Shown: positions 1 through 8,938, numbered from the stretch's first letter. The stretch: DNA of 64,000 bases from Ruegeria_C sp041537925 (GCF_041537925.1 NZ_JBGOSH010000001.1:620001-684000), one strand, 5' to 3'. Numbers and translations: made by a program. Notes: generated by a model from the sequence alone, not told the origin.

Positions 1-776
1 GTGCCAAACTGGTCGCGTAGCCAACGCTCAACCCGTTGCGGCAAGCTGAGACTTGGGGCTTCATCTTGATCGGCTGGCGTGTCGTCCCTCTTCTCGTCAG
101 CGCCATGTGCCGGAAACCGCCTGTCCAGTTCGTCGCGGTTGAATATCATCTGCACTCTTCCCGATGGCATTGGCGATTGACTGTTAGCAAACACCTCGAC
201 TCTGCCACTATCCAGCGCCCGTCCTGCTATCTCACCGTCAAGCCAAACGTTGTTGTCTTTGAGTTGGTGAATGCCTGTACGGTCTGTGAAATATGCGGCT
301 ATCTGCTGCTGATACAGTGCGTCCCGCATTGCGTTGCGGATCGAATGCCAACGCGACCGATAGAACGAACTCAACCGGCTTGGCGGCGGCGGCGCGTGCG
401 AACGCTCGTCTGCCTTCGGGCAAAACCGCCACACCGGGTCGAACCGGCCTTCTCGCACTTTCTCCGCGATTTTCCGTATCTTCCGCGCTTCGCTGGCGTC
501 ATCAAAAATCTTCCGTGCGCCGGGTGGAGTCTCGCGCACGCTTCTTACACCATGGGCTTTGTGCGAATCCCAATTCAGGCTGTCGTCTGGATCAAGCCCC
601 ATATCGACGAGATGCGCGCTCAACGCTTTGATCGAGGCCGTCACCCATTCGGCGTGCCGGTCCAGAGCCTCGCGAAATCCATCGTCATCTTCCGGCTTTG
701 GAAACAGACCGCGATAGACACGCCAACGCGCCTCGGTGAAGTCGCAATAGGGGGCAGGTATGTAAGTGCCGCTCAT
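1..776 (-). CDS. Unknown protein coupled to the integrase, partial at the left edge
   Basis: The frame is open without a stop from the ATG at 774-776 to the window edge, so at least 258 codons are present and the C-terminus lies outside. The start overlaps the integrase stop by four bases (ATGA, 773-776), which implies translational coupling and one transcript. The predicted protein begins MSGTYIPAPYCDF, is soluble and charged, has four prolines in a row near residue 130, and shows no signal peptide or membrane segment. I do not recognise the family. Its place directly after a tyrosine integrase suggests cargo or an accessory protein of the same mobile element; that role is inferred from position only. 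Confidence 0.72.
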   Translation of the reverse strand, partial: MSGTYIPAPYCDFTEARWRVYRGLFPKPEDDDGFREALDRHAEWVTASIKALSAHLVDMGLDPDDSLNWDSHKAHGVRSVRETPPGARKIFDDASEARKIRKIAEKVREGRFDPVWRFCPKADERSHAPPPPSRLSSFYRSRWHSIRNAMRDALYQQQIAAYFTDRTGIHQLKDNNVWLDGEIAGRALDSGRVEVFANSQSPMPSGRVQMIFNRDELDRRFPAHGADEKRDDTPADQDEAPSLSLPQRVERWLRDQFG

Positions 777-1981
777 GCTCGATCCGCGATGCTGATAATC
801 TCGCCCTCCTGCCCCGCCAAAAATGAAGCCCAGGCATCCATCAGCCTGCGGCGCTTATCGAACAGGTCAGAACGGGCATACGCCGTCTCTGTGTCGTCGC
901 CGACCTTGTGCGCCAACGCCATTTCGCAGACCTCTCGCGGAAAATTGGTTTGTTCCTGCGCCCATGTCCTGAACGACGCCCGGAACCCGTGAACGTCGCA
1001 GTCATAACCCTGCTCGCGCACTATCTTTAGCAACGTCGCATCACTCAGCGGTTTGTCGAAGTTTCGACCGGGGAAAACCAGGTCTCCCTTGTGCAGCTTG
1101 CGGGCCTGCCGCAATACCTCAATCGCACGGGTTGTGAGCGGCACCTGATGCGCAGCGGCCATTTTCATCCGGGCCGCCGGAACGGACCATAAGCGTTCAT
1201 CTAGATTGACCTCGCTCCAATCAGCCTCGCGAACCTCGATTGAGCGGGCAGCTGTGTGGATTAGATATTCAACGGCCAGCTTGGTTGACGGATCTGCGCC
1301 GGAATCGCGAACACTCTGGATGCAATCCGCAACCTGCGCATAAGGCAGAGACTTGCGGTTGGTCTTTTTGGTTCTGTCCTGCTTGGGCAGCACGGCCTTG
1401 ACCGCCTCTGCCGGGTTATCTGTGCGCCAGCCCTTCGCAATCGCCCACTTGAACACTGTGGCAATCCGCTGACGTACACGCCGCGCGGTATCTTGCTTGG
1501 ATGTCCAGATGGGCAGCAGGGCCGTCAGAACCTGAGAGCCATCAACCTCGGCAACGCTGATGTGTCCAAAGTGCGGGAATGCGTAGGTTTCCAGGGAACT
1601 CATGTAGATTTGTGCATGCTTGGGGTTACGCCATGAGGCTTTATTGGCCTTGTGAACCTCGCGCGCCGCTTCTTCAAATGTAGGAATGGACGCTGATTCG
1701 CGTTTGTCGGCCAGAGGGTCGCCCCCTGCCCTCGCGATCCTGCGATTGTCTAGCGCCGCTTCACGGGCACTGGACAGCGAAACAAGGGATACGGCACCTA
1801 TCGCAATCTCTCGGCGCTTACCCCGAATCATCAGTCGTTGAATCCAGCGGCGCGCACCGCTTTCATCCACTTTGAGATACAACCCATTGCCATCAGCATG
1901 GAGGGCTGGCCCCTTGGCTGACCGAACAAACGGTGCCGTTAGCGCGTTCTGCGGATGCCTGCCTTTTCGTTTGCCTACCAT
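773..1981 (-). CDS. Tyrosine recombinase / site-specific integrase, P4-like
   Basis: It should catalyse integration and excision of a genomic island. The 402-residue protein starts with an arm-type DNA-binding domain (DUF4102-like, about residues 10-90, with ADGNGLYLKV), then a core-binding helical domain, then the catalytic domain. The catalytic set appears complete: Arg246 in AARSIEVREADW, His331 and Arg334 in HGFRASFRTW, His358 in LAHKVGDD and Tyr368 in TAYARSD. I chose the ATG at 1979-1981 (MVGKRKG) because similar integrases begin with this basic stretch; the frame stays open upstream to 2260, and ATG 2005 is also possible. Its 3' end overlaps the next gene by four bases. No tRNA lies beside it, so the attachment site is not identified. 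Confidence 0.9.
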   Translation of the reverse strand: MVGKRKGRHPQNALTAPFVRSAKGPALHADGNGLYLKVDESGARRWIQRLMIRGKRREIAIGAVSLVSLSSAREAALDNRRIARAGGDPLADKRESASIPTFEEAAREVHKANKASWRNPKHAQIYMSSLETYAFPHFGHISVAEVDGSQVLTALLPIWTSKQDTARRVRQRIATVFKWAIAKGWRTDNPAEAVKAVLPKQDRTKKTNRKSLPYAQVADCIQSVRDSGADPSTKLAVEYLIHTAARSIEVREADWSEVNLDERLWSVPAARMKMAAAHQVPLTTRAIEVLRQARKLHKGDLVFPGRNFDKPLSDATLLKIVREQGYDCDVHGFRASFRTWAQEQTNFPREVCEMALAHKVGDDTETAYARSDLFDKRRRLMDAWASFLAGQEGEIISIADRA

Positions 1982-2705
1982 TATGCCCAACATTCTTTTC
2001 GTCATTGTACGACCACGGGTGGCAACGCACAACACAAAGGTATCTGTATTTCCTTGATACTTTTCCTTGGCTGGCAATACATGACAATCAGGGTAGGTAG
2101 CCCTACGGGCTACCAAAAGCTTTCCCCAACATATTGAAGTTAAAATTAAAAAAGAGGTACGGCGCTCTTTGTCATCCGCCATGGTATCCGCCTCTGCAAA
2201 TTTTTTTGGAGGTGTTCGTTTACCCTCGACTGGGTCTTCCATAACTGGGAACCCGATCAAAGGTGCGTACCCGCGTTAGCGGGCGTCTGTGTCATCATCT
2301 TCACCCGGGTCACCAACAGTCCTCATTGGCGGCGTTCCAATCGGACCACGCGCGCGCCAGACCACAATTCGGTCAACAATATGGGCGTTCATTGCAGGAC
2401 GCGACTGCCTTCTTTGCCCTCATCTTGCCCGGAATCAGGTCTTGCAGTGCAAGCCCTGCACACTGCCTGAGCAGCAGTTTTGTAGGGGTCTTGGTGGCCT
2501 TAAGGCTGTCACCTTTGCAACGGATCGGTCGCTATCCTGTGCAAAGTGGTCGCATTTCCCCAATGGTCGTTGGCCATATGACCGATGATCGAAGTAAGTT
2601 GCCGTAGGGGCATTCAATTGCTGACGTTCGGGTCCAAAGACCCCACCAGACGACTTGACCGGGTCAAGTCACAAAAAACCAGCCTTGGAAAAGGGAGGAC
2701 ACTTA
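1982..2705. other. Stretch without a recognisable gene between integrase and binding-protein gene
   Basis: About 700 bases hold no convincing gene. Short open frames here (for example 2263-2607 plus, 2435-2617 minus) have no Shine-Dalgarno sequence and no recognisable protein features. Visible structure: a hairpin at 2097-2113 (arms GTAGCCC and GGGCTAC, loop TAC) just upstream of the integrase, a short palindrome CTTGCAGTGCAAG at 2441-2453, and a 19-base palindrome at 2652-2670, listed separately. The island's attachment site is expected somewhere here because the integrase reads away from it, but only one end is in view, so no direct repeat can be matched. Confidence 0.5.
2652..2670. promoter_or_regulatory. 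Perfect palindromic operator before the binding-protein gene
   Basis: GACTTGACC and GGTCAAGTC are exact reverse complements separated by a single G. The site lies 35 bases upstream of the ATG at 2706, between a possible promoter and the Shine-Dalgarno GGGAGGA. A dimeric regulator site is the obvious reading; the regulator is not identified. No regulator gene is adjacent. I saw no second full copy in the window. Confidence 0.55.
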
Positions 2706-3869
2706 ATGGTCTTTTGTAGATCAATTGCATCCAACGGACGCCCGTTCGGATTGGCGGCGCTTATCACGGCGATGTCAATCGGTGCCGCCGGGGCGCAGGA
2801 GACTGCCGCAACAGCGCCCGTGCAGCCGGCCGCAATGCCAGAGATAACCTTCACTTCGTGGACCGGTCCCTACATGCGCAGCCAGATGCTGGGTTTCGTG
2901 CGACCCTACGAGGCCGAGAGTGGCTCGAAAGTTCACGTGGCGCATTATAATGGTGGCATTTCGGAGATTCGCGACCAGGTCGAAAGCGCCAATGTGATCT
3001 GGGATGTGATTGACCTGACCCAGGCGGATTCACTGCGGGCCTGCAAGGAAGGTCTGCTGGAGGATATCTCGGATATCGAACTGCCCGACGGTGTCGACGG
3101 CACCCCGTTCCGCGAGGACTTTGTCGAAGGCGCGCTGAACGATTGCGGCGTTGGTGTCATCGTCTGGGGCACGGCGTATGCCTATAATAACTCGCAATTC
3201 GCGGAGACGCCGCCCTCGACCATCGCCGATTTCTTCGACACTGAGACCTATCCGGGGCCGCGCGCCATTCGAAACGATCCAACGGTGATCATGGAATGGG
3301 CCCTGATGGCCGATGGCGTCCCGCGCGAAGAGGTCTATGCATCGCTGGAAACCGACGGGGGCGTCGAACGGGCACTGAAGAAGATGGAGGAGATCCGCCC
3401 GGGCCTGCAGATCTGGGAAACCGGGCGCGAACCGGTGCGCCTGCTGAATGCGGGTGAGGTCGCGATGTCGTCGATCTGGGCAACCACTGGCGCCACTGCC
3501 GCGCAGGAAGAAGGCGCGGATTTCACCGTCAACATGGACGGGCGCGTGATCGAACTGGACCTGTTCGGCATACCCAAGGGCAGCCAGAACAAGGACGCCG
3601 CAGTCGAGTTCATCCGCTTTGCCAGCAGTTCGAACGCACTGGCCGACATGGTGGGGTACCTGCCGAACGGTCCGACGCGGAAATCCTCGCTGGCGCTTTT
3701 GTCGGACGACGTGTTGCAACGCATTCCCAACGGCCCTGCCTACGAGGAAAACCTCTACATCCTGTCGGATGCCGACTGGTGGGCCAACAACCACGCGCGT
3801 CTGGAAGAAGCGTTCCAGGCTTGGGCCTCCGCCACGGCACGCAGAGGTGCCGCGGGATCAACCAGATAA
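2706..3869 (+). CDS. Periplasmic solute-binding protein, PotD/PotF-like
   Basis: Predicted periplasmic binding protein of the spermidine/putrescine family (SBP_bac type), 387 residues. It has a signal peptide of about 30 residues ending AGA before QE, then ITFTSWTGPYMRSQML, the usual start of the first lobe in this family. Start chosen at ATG 2706, preceded by GGGAGGA; the frame is open further upstream to 2655 but lacks the signal peptide context there. The ligand is probably a cationic or amine-type compound, an inference from family and neighbours. It is odd that no ABC permease or ATPase gene follows: the next gene, 31 bases on, is a BCCT carrier, which belongs to a class that normally works without a binding protein. 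Confidence 0.85.
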   Translation: MVFCRSIASNGRPFGLAALITAMSIGAAGAQETAATAPVQPAAMPEITFTSWTGPYMRSQMLGFVRPYEAESGSKVHVAHYNGGISEIRDQVESANVIWDVIDLTQADSLRACKEGLLEDISDIELPDGVDGTPFREDFVEGALNDCGVGVIVWGTAYAYNNSQFAETPPSTIADFFDTETYPGPRAIRNDPTVIMEWALMADGVPREEVYASLETDGGVERALKKMEEIRPGLQIWETGREPVRLLNAGEVAMSSIWATTGATAAQEEGADFTVNMDGRVIELDLFGIPKGSQNKDAAVEFIRFASSSNALADMVGYLPNGPTRKSSLALLSDDVLQRIPNGPAYEENLYILSDADWWANNHARLEEAFQAWASATARRGAAGSTR

Positions 3870-3900
3870 GCCGGACCAACAGGGCAAAAAGGGATAAGAA

Positions 3901-5502
3901 ATGAGTAATCAACCAACAGAGAGACCTGACAATCTTGTTGCCAAGTCAGGCTTGTTCAAAGGGATGAACACCACGATGGGCATCGCCTCGATGGTGATGA
4001 TTCTTGGCTTCGTCTTTTACACGATCCGCGATGTGGAGACGTCCAGCGCGGTCTTTGCATCGGGCAAGGATTTCATCATCGGCTCGCTGGACTGGTTCTA
4101 TGTGCTGGTGGTGAACGCCGCGCTGTTCTTCGTTCTGTGGCTGATGGTCAGTCGCTTTGGCCATGTCAAACTGGGCAAGGACGATGACGAGCCCGACTTT
4201 TCGACCTTTTCCTGGGTCTGCATGCTGTTCAGTGCCGGTCTGGGATCGGGGCTGATCTATTGGGGCGTGGCAGAGCCGATGTTCCACATTCAGGGCAGCC
4301 CGTTCCTGGAACGTTCGGGCCTTGAGCCCGGTTCGGTCGATGCGGCGGTCTCGGCAGTCACCATCACCATTTTCCACTGGGGTTTCCATGGCTGGGCGCT
4401 GTATGTGCTGGTCGGGCTGTGCCTGGCCTATTTCGCCTATCGCCACGGCCTGCCGCTGACCTTGCGCTCGGCACTCTATCCGGTGCTCAAGGACCGGATC
4501 TATGGCCCCTGGGGACACCTGGTGGACCTGATCGGCGTCTTCGGAACCATCTTTGGTCTGGCGACATCTCTGGGTCTGGGGGTCACCCCGATCGCAGCCG
4601 GTCTCGAAGATCTCGGCTGGATGGCCAATACTCAGACAAACCAGTTGATTCTGGTGGCGGTCATCACCTGCATGGGCACCGCCTCGGCTGCATCGGGTGT
4701 GGGCAAGGGCGTGCGGATTCTGTCCGAGACCAATGTCATGGCCAGCATCTTCCTGCTGATCCTGTTCATCATCCTCGGGCCGACCGCCTTCCTGCTGGGT
4801 ATCGCAATCTCGGGCTTCGGCGATTACCTGTGGACCGTCATTCCGATGGGCTTCTGGATCAACGGCGAGCCTGACAACCAGTGGCAGAGCTGGTGGACCA
4901 TCTTCTACTGGGGTTGGTGGATCGCATGGTGCCCATTTGTTGGCCTGTTCATTGCCCGCGTCTCGAAGGGCCGTACCATCAAGCAGTTCTGCTATTGCGT
5001 TCTGCTGATCCCGACCTCGGTCGTGATGTTGTGGATGGGTGTGTTTGGCGGTGCAGCGGCGGGCGTCGACCTGTTCTATGACGCAGGCGTGGTCGAAGCG
5101 GTGAACAACGATTATGCAGCTGGCGTCTTCGCTACGGTCAAGGGCTTCGGCTATACGTGGCTGACCTACCCGCTTACCGTACTGATCACGATCCTGCTGA
5201 TCTCGTGGTTCGTGACCTCGTCGGACTCGGGCACATTGGTGATGTGTACGATGCTGTCGATGGGCGACGAGCATCCGCCGGTCAAGTTCCGCGTGTTCTG
5301 GGGGCTTACCGCTGGTGTGGTCGCGGGTGTCTTGATGCTGGCAGGCGGGTTGAGCGCGCTGCAGACGGCCTCGATCGTGGCTGGCCTGCCGATCGCGGTG
5401 ATCCTGCTGTTCATGATCTACGGCATCGTCGTATCGCTACACGAGGAACATCCCTTGCCGGATGTTGCAGACAAGTACGATTTGGAGTTCCTCAACCGGT
5501 AA
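3901..5502 (+). CDS. BCCT family betaine/carnitine/choline-type transporter
   Basis: Secondary transporter of the inner membrane, 533 residues, with about 12 hydrophobic segments. It carries the conserved tryptophan-rich stretch of the family near residues 330-350 (FYWGWWIAWCPFVGLF), followed by ARVSKGRTIKQF. BCCT carriers move trimethylammonium compounds such as glycine betaine, choline, carnitine or related zwitterions with Na+ or H+, or by exchange. Start at ATG 3901 after GGGATAAGAA. It lies 31 bases after the binding-protein gene on the same strand, so the two probably share the promoter behind the palindrome at 2652-2670. The creatinase gene converges on it from the right, which makes creatine or a related guanidino or methylated amine a plausible but unproven substrate. 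Confidence 0.93.
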   Translation: MSNQPTERPDNLVAKSGLFKGMNTTMGIASMVMILGFVFYTIRDVETSSAVFASGKDFIIGSLDWFYVLVVNAALFFVLWLMVSRFGHVKLGKDDDEPDFSTFSWVCMLFSAGLGSGLIYWGVAEPMFHIQGSPFLERSGLEPGSVDAAVSAVTITIFHWGFHGWALYVLVGLCLAYFAYRHGLPLTLRSALYPVLKDRIYGPWGHLVDLIGVFGTIFGLATSLGLGVTPIAAGLEDLGWMANTQTNQLILVAVITCMGTASAASGVGKGVRILSETNVMASIFLLILFIILGPTAFLLGIAISGFGDYLWTVIPMGFWINGEPDNQWQSWWTIFYWGWWIAWCPFVGLFIARVSKGRTIKQFCYCVLLIPTSVVMLWMGVFGGAAAGVDLFYDAGVVEAVNNDYAAGVFATVKGFGYTWLTYPLTVLITILLISWFVTSSDSGTLVMCTMLSMGDEHPPVKFRVFWGLTAGVVAGVLMLAGGLSALQTASIVAGLPIAVILLFMIYGIVVSLHEEHPLPDVADKYDLEFLNR

Positions 5503-5514
5503 CTCGCCAAACCA

Positions 5515-5556
5515 AAACAAAAAAAGAGAGGCAGCATTTGCTGCCTCTCTTGCGTT
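5515..5556. terminator. Bidirectional rho-independent terminator
   Basis: A 13-base perfect stem (AAGAGAGGCAGCA at 5524-5536 and TGCTGCCTCTCTT at 5539-5551) lies between the convergent BCCT and creatinase genes. The A-rich flank at 5515-5525 becomes a strong T-tract on the minus strand, so it should end creatinase transcripts well and BCCT transcripts less efficiently. Confidence 0.88.
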
Positions 5557-5594
5557 TTGGACCTCGGCCAGGCGGGGCGCTAGGCGATATCACC

Positions 5595-6803
5595 TCATCC
5601 CACCACGTTGAAATCCGGGCCATAGGGATAGCCGGTGATATTCTCGTTGCCGTCCTCGGTGATCACCAGAATGTCGTGTTCACGATAGCCTCCTGCCCCG
5701 GGCTGTCCGTCGGCGATGGTCAACATCGGTTCCATCGAGATCACCATGCCCGGTTCCAGCACGGTGCCTATATCCTCGCGCAGTTCCAGACCGGCCTCGC
5801 GACCGTAGTAATGCGACAGAACCCCGAATGAATGCCCATATCCAAAGGTCCGGTATTGCAGAAGGTCGCGCTCGGCAAAGAAGGCGTTAATCTGCTCGGT
5901 GACCTCGGCGCAGGAGGCACCGGGTTTCAGCAGCGAGATACCAAGCTCATGCGCGCCGATATTGGCCTGCCAGAGCTTCAGGCTGGCCTCGTCCACCTCG
6001 CCCACGAACAGCGTCCGTTCCAGCGCAGTATAGTAGCCCGAGATCATCGGGAAGGTGTTCAGCGACAGGATATCCCCGCGCTCAAGCCGACGACCGGTCA
6101 CCGGGTTATGGGCACCATCGGTGTTGATCCCGGACTGGAACCAGACCCAGGTATCGCGGTATTCGGCATCGGGAAAGCGGCTGGCAATCTCCAGCTCCAT
6201 CGCATCACGGCCCGCCATGGCTACGTCGATCTCGCGGGTGCCTTCCGTAATGGCGTCACGGATCGCGTAGCCGCCAACATCCGCCACCGCTGCGCCCGCG
6301 CGGATCAGCTCGATCTCGGCAGGTGATTTGTGCATGCGCTGGCGCATAGTCGCCTCATAGAGATCGACCGTGTTCGACGGGGCGAGAAAGCTCTGCAGTT
6401 TGCCCTGCTGCAACAGCGTCAGGTGATCGCTCTCATAGCCGATCACCTTGTCCGGCCCGGTCACCGAAGCGATCGCGCGCCAGTAATTGTCGCGCTGCCA
6501 GTCGGTATAGGTGATGTTGTCGCCATAACAGCGCCGCCAGGGCTGGCCTGCGTCGATCCCTGCCGAGATGGTCACGCACTCCGACGGCGTCACGACCAGC
6601 GCATAGGGCCGTCCGAAGGCGCAATAGGTGAAGCCCGAATAATACGATATGTTATGCATTGAGGTGAAAACGGCGGCATCTGCGCCGTGTTCGGTCAGGA
6701 TTTTGCGCAGCCCGTCAATGCGCGCGGCGTACTCGCTGTCGGCGAATTGCAGAGCGGCTTTCTCGCCGTTGTGGAAACGATAGAATTCAGGACGTGCAGT
6801 CAT
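5595..6803 (-). CDS. Creatinase (creatine amidinohydrolase)
   Basis: Predicted to hydrolyse creatine to sarcosine and urea (EC 3.5.3.3) in the cytosol. The 402-residue length equals that of Pseudomonas creatinase, and long identical stretches are recognisable from memory: FGRPYALVVT, TDWQRDNY, FQSGINTDGAHNPVT, YYTALERTLF, QYRTFGYGHSFG, LSHYYGREAGLELREDI and PGAGGYREHD. The catalytic histidine falls at residue 232 (DGAHNP), the number known for the Pseudomonas enzyme. The fold is the M24 pita-bread fold, but as in creatinases the protein does not rely on the usual metal-ligand set. It is transcribed alone and ends at the strong terminator near 5550. The product sarcosine can be used by the sarcosine oxidase operon at 23.5-29.1 kb. 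A relative acting on another guanidino or cyclic amide compound is the main alternative. Confidence 0.9.
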   Translation of the reverse strand: MTARPEFYRFHNGEKAALQFADSEYAARIDGLRKILTEHGADAAVFTSMHNISYYSGFTYCAFGRPYALVVTPSECVTISAGIDAGQPWRRCYGDNITYTDWQRDNYWRAIASVTGPDKVIGYESDHLTLLQQGKLQSFLAPSNTVDLYEATMRQRMHKSPAEIELIRAGAAVADVGGYAIRDAITEGTREIDVAMAGRDAMELEIASRFPDAEYRDTWVWFQSGINTDGAHNPVTGRRLERGDILSLNTFPMISGYYTALERTLFVGEVDEASLKLWQANIGAHELGISLLKPGASCAEVTEQINAFFAERDLLQYRTFGYGHSFGVLSHYYGREAGLELREDIGTVLEPGMVISMEPMLTIADGQPGAGGYREHDILVITEDGNENITGYPYGPDFNVVG

Positions 6804-6857
6804 ATTGACCTCCGATCAAAGAGGTCCCGGCGTTCAGGACTGTTTGTGTAGTGGCGT

Positions 6858-6876
6858 GTTTCCACCCTGCGGAAAC
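6858..6876. promoter_or_regulatory. Possible operator between creatinase and the divergent hydratase gene
   Basis: GTTTCC and GGAAAC form an inverted repeat with a 7-base spacer in the 259-base region between the two divergent starts. Six-base arms can arise by chance, so this is a weak call. Confidence 0.25.
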
Positions 6877-7062
6877 CCGGCGACGCCATCGCCAGAAGCC
6901 TGGCTGCAATCTACCGAAACCTGCGCGGCGTTGCCAGCCTCTTTGCGCCATCTCCATGTCGTTTGCGACCGCATCTACGGATTTGAACGACCTGCTTCGC
7001 GATCCGTCTTCGTGATCTATAGTCCTCGCAAGGGCCCCAAAAAATGCTGATCGGGAGGAAGA

Positions 7063-7918
7063 ATGGCCAAAGTACTCTATGAAAAAAAACGGGCGCATCG
7101 GGCGGATCACACTGAACCGCCCCGAAGTGATGAACGCCATCGACGACGACCTGCCACGCGAACTTTTGGCAGCCGTGGCCGAAGCGGATGCCGATCGCGA
7201 CGTGCATGTCATGGTGCTGTCGGGGGCGGGCAAGGCATTCTGCGCGGGCTACGATCTGGCACATTACGCCGAGGGGGATGGCCCCAACCAGGCGGTGCAG
7301 GAAATGCCTTGGGACCCAATGCAGGATTTTCAGTTCATGTGGGCCAATACGCAATCCTTCATGTCGCTGTTCCGGGCCATGTAACCGGTGATCTGCAAGG
7401 TGCATGGGTTTGCCGTGGCGGGCGGGTCGGACATTGCACTTTGCGCGGATCTGACGATCATGGGCGATGACGCGCAGATCGGTTACATGCCAGCCCGCGT
7501 CTGGGGCTGCCCCACCACCGCGATGTGGGTCCACCGTCTGGGTCCGGAAAAGGCGAAACGGATGATGTTCACCGGTGACAAGGTCACGGGGCGCGAGGCC
7601 GCCGAGATGGGTCTGGTGCTCAAATCGATGCCGGACGCGCAGTTGGATGCCGAAGTTGAAGCGATTGCCGCCCGGATGGCGACAGTGCCGATCAACCAGT
7701 TGGCGATGCAAAAAATGGTCATCAATTCGGCCATCGAATCGCAGATCAACCAGACCCAGCGCTTGGCCACAATCTTTGACGGCATTACCCGGCATTCGCC
7801 CGAGGGTCTAAACTTTAAGGCGCGGGTCGAGCAGGTTGGCTGGAAACAGGCGGTTCGAGAGCGCGACGAGGGCAACTTTGACTGGACACGGAACCATCCG
7901 ATTGATCCAGGTAAGTGA
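7063..7918 (+). pseudogene. Enoyl-CoA hydratase/isomerase family gene, disrupted
   Basis: A crotonase-family gene broken in two places. The natural start appears to be ATG 7063 (MAKVLYE) after GGGAGGAAGA, but a run of eight A at 7082-7089, where seven would keep the frame (EKNGRIGRITLNRP), throws it out. A restart at ATG 7079 recovers the frame. A TAA at 7382-7384 then interrupts FRAM-(K)-PVICKVHG exactly where AAA would be expected. After it the protein continues in the same frame to 7918 with the oxyanion-hole region (VAGGSDIALCADL) and a normal C-terminus. Two lesions with otherwise intact conservation mean either a recent pseudogene or sequencing error. The CoA substrate is unknown. It lies divergent from creatinase and beside a LysR gene. 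Confidence 0.85.
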
Positions 7919-7975
7919 ACAGACGCGCCCTTGTTTGCCGTCCGGGCGATGGTCCGCGCATGCTGCTTTCCCGGT

Positions 7976-8848
7976 TCAATCGAACGGGCGCGACAGAATG
8001 AAGGTGCTGCATTCCTCGGTCAGCTCCGCATAACGCGACTTTTCCCGGACATAGAGAAAGACCTGCCGTTTGTCATGCAGATCCGAAATCGGTCGGAAGG
8101 CGGTTGTCTCGGGGATGAACTGCGCAACCGTCTCAGGCAGCACGGTGACCCATTTGCCGGTTCGGATCATCGTGATCAGCGAATGGGTGTTTTGGATCGT
8201 GACATCCGCAGCCTCGATGGCGGACAGGAAGCGCGGCGTCTGAATCAGCTCGCATAAGGCGTTGCGCACAAACGATCCCGTCACCACATCCGAGATCTCG
8301 GGTGGTTCGGCCCGTGTGTTCAGGGGGTGATCCGCCGCGCAGACCAGCCCGAACCGGTCTTCCAACAAGGGCAGTGCCCTCACCCCATTCAGCGGATGAA
8401 ACCCCGAGGCGATCCCGATCTCGGCCTTGCCTTCGGCCAGCGCGTCCAGCACTTGCTGACTGTCGGTGTCGCGCAGCTCCATCTTCAGACCGGGAAAGCG
8501 CCGGGTCATGTGTTCGAGAACCTGCGGGAAGATCAGCGCCGCGACCGAGGGAACCGAAACGATCCGAATCAGACCATGACTGGCCTCGGCCGCGGCCTCG
8601 ATTCCGTGCACCGCATCATCAAACTGACGGATCTGTTTCGAGGCCAATTCCAGCACCTGCTCGCCCAGCGGCGACAGTTTGCTTTTCCGTTCTCCTTCGA
8701 ACAGCTTCTTGCCCAGGTGATCCTCCAATTGCTTCAATGTCATCGACACCGCGGACTGGGTGCGCCCGAGCCTGTCGGCGGCCTCGGCAAGGTTTCCGGT
8801 CTGGGCGGTGATACAAAAGCACCGCAGCATTTCGATCTTAATGGCCAT
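7976..8848 (-). CDS. LysR family transcriptional regulator
   Basis: 290-residue regulator. An N-terminal winged helix-turn-helix (residues 1-60; MLRCFCITAQTGNLAEAADRLGRTQSAVSMTLKQLE region) is followed by a two-lobed LysR substrate-binding domain. It is transcribed away from the aldehyde dehydrogenase operon, with only about 90 bases between the two starts. That is the classical arrangement for a LysR protein that controls its divergent neighbour, so it probably senses the substrate or an intermediate of the operon at 8.9-16.6 kb. It could also act on the broken hydratase gene downstream of it. The inducer cannot be read from sequence. Confidence 0.92.
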   Translation of the reverse strand: MAIKIEMLRCFCITAQTGNLAEAADRLGRTQSAVSMTLKQLEDHLGKKLFEGERKSKLSPLGEQVLELASKQIRQFDDAVHGIEAAAEASHGLIRIVSVPSVAALIFPQVLEHMTRRFPGLKMELRDTDSQQVLDALAEGKAEIGIASGFHPLNGVRALPLLEDRFGLVCAADHPLNTRAEPPEISDVVTGSFVRNALCELIQTPRFLSAIEAADVTIQNTHSLITMIRTGKWVTVLPETVAQFIPETTAFRPISDLHDKRQVFLYVREKSRYAELTEECSTFILSRPFD

Positions 8849-8938
8849 GCTTCAACATTTCTGAAATCCGGTTCAGTTTATTGAGTTTGACTGATGTGGC
8901 AATCGAAGTCCATCCTGACCCAAATTTGATAACAGGAT

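Noticed and set aside
36..992. 318-codon open frame on the plus strand at the left edge
   Set aside because: It runs opposite the integrase end and the coupled unknown gene, which has an ATGA junction and better protein composition.
2097..2113. Hairpin as terminator
   Set aside because: Seven-base stem without a T-tract and no gene ending nearby; more likely part of the integrase upstream region.
2263..2607. Possible gene between integrase and binding protein
   Set aside because: No Shine-Dalgarno, no recognisable motif, and several equally poor frames on both strands.
2006..2700. tRNA gene as island attachment site
   Set aside because: Read on both strands; no cloverleaf, T-arm GTTCGA motif or CCA end is present.
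3946..5274. 442-codon open frame on the minus strand
   Set aside because: It is the antisense shadow of the BCCT gene: His/Gln/Asp-rich, with no domain, and fully covered by a clear transporter gene.
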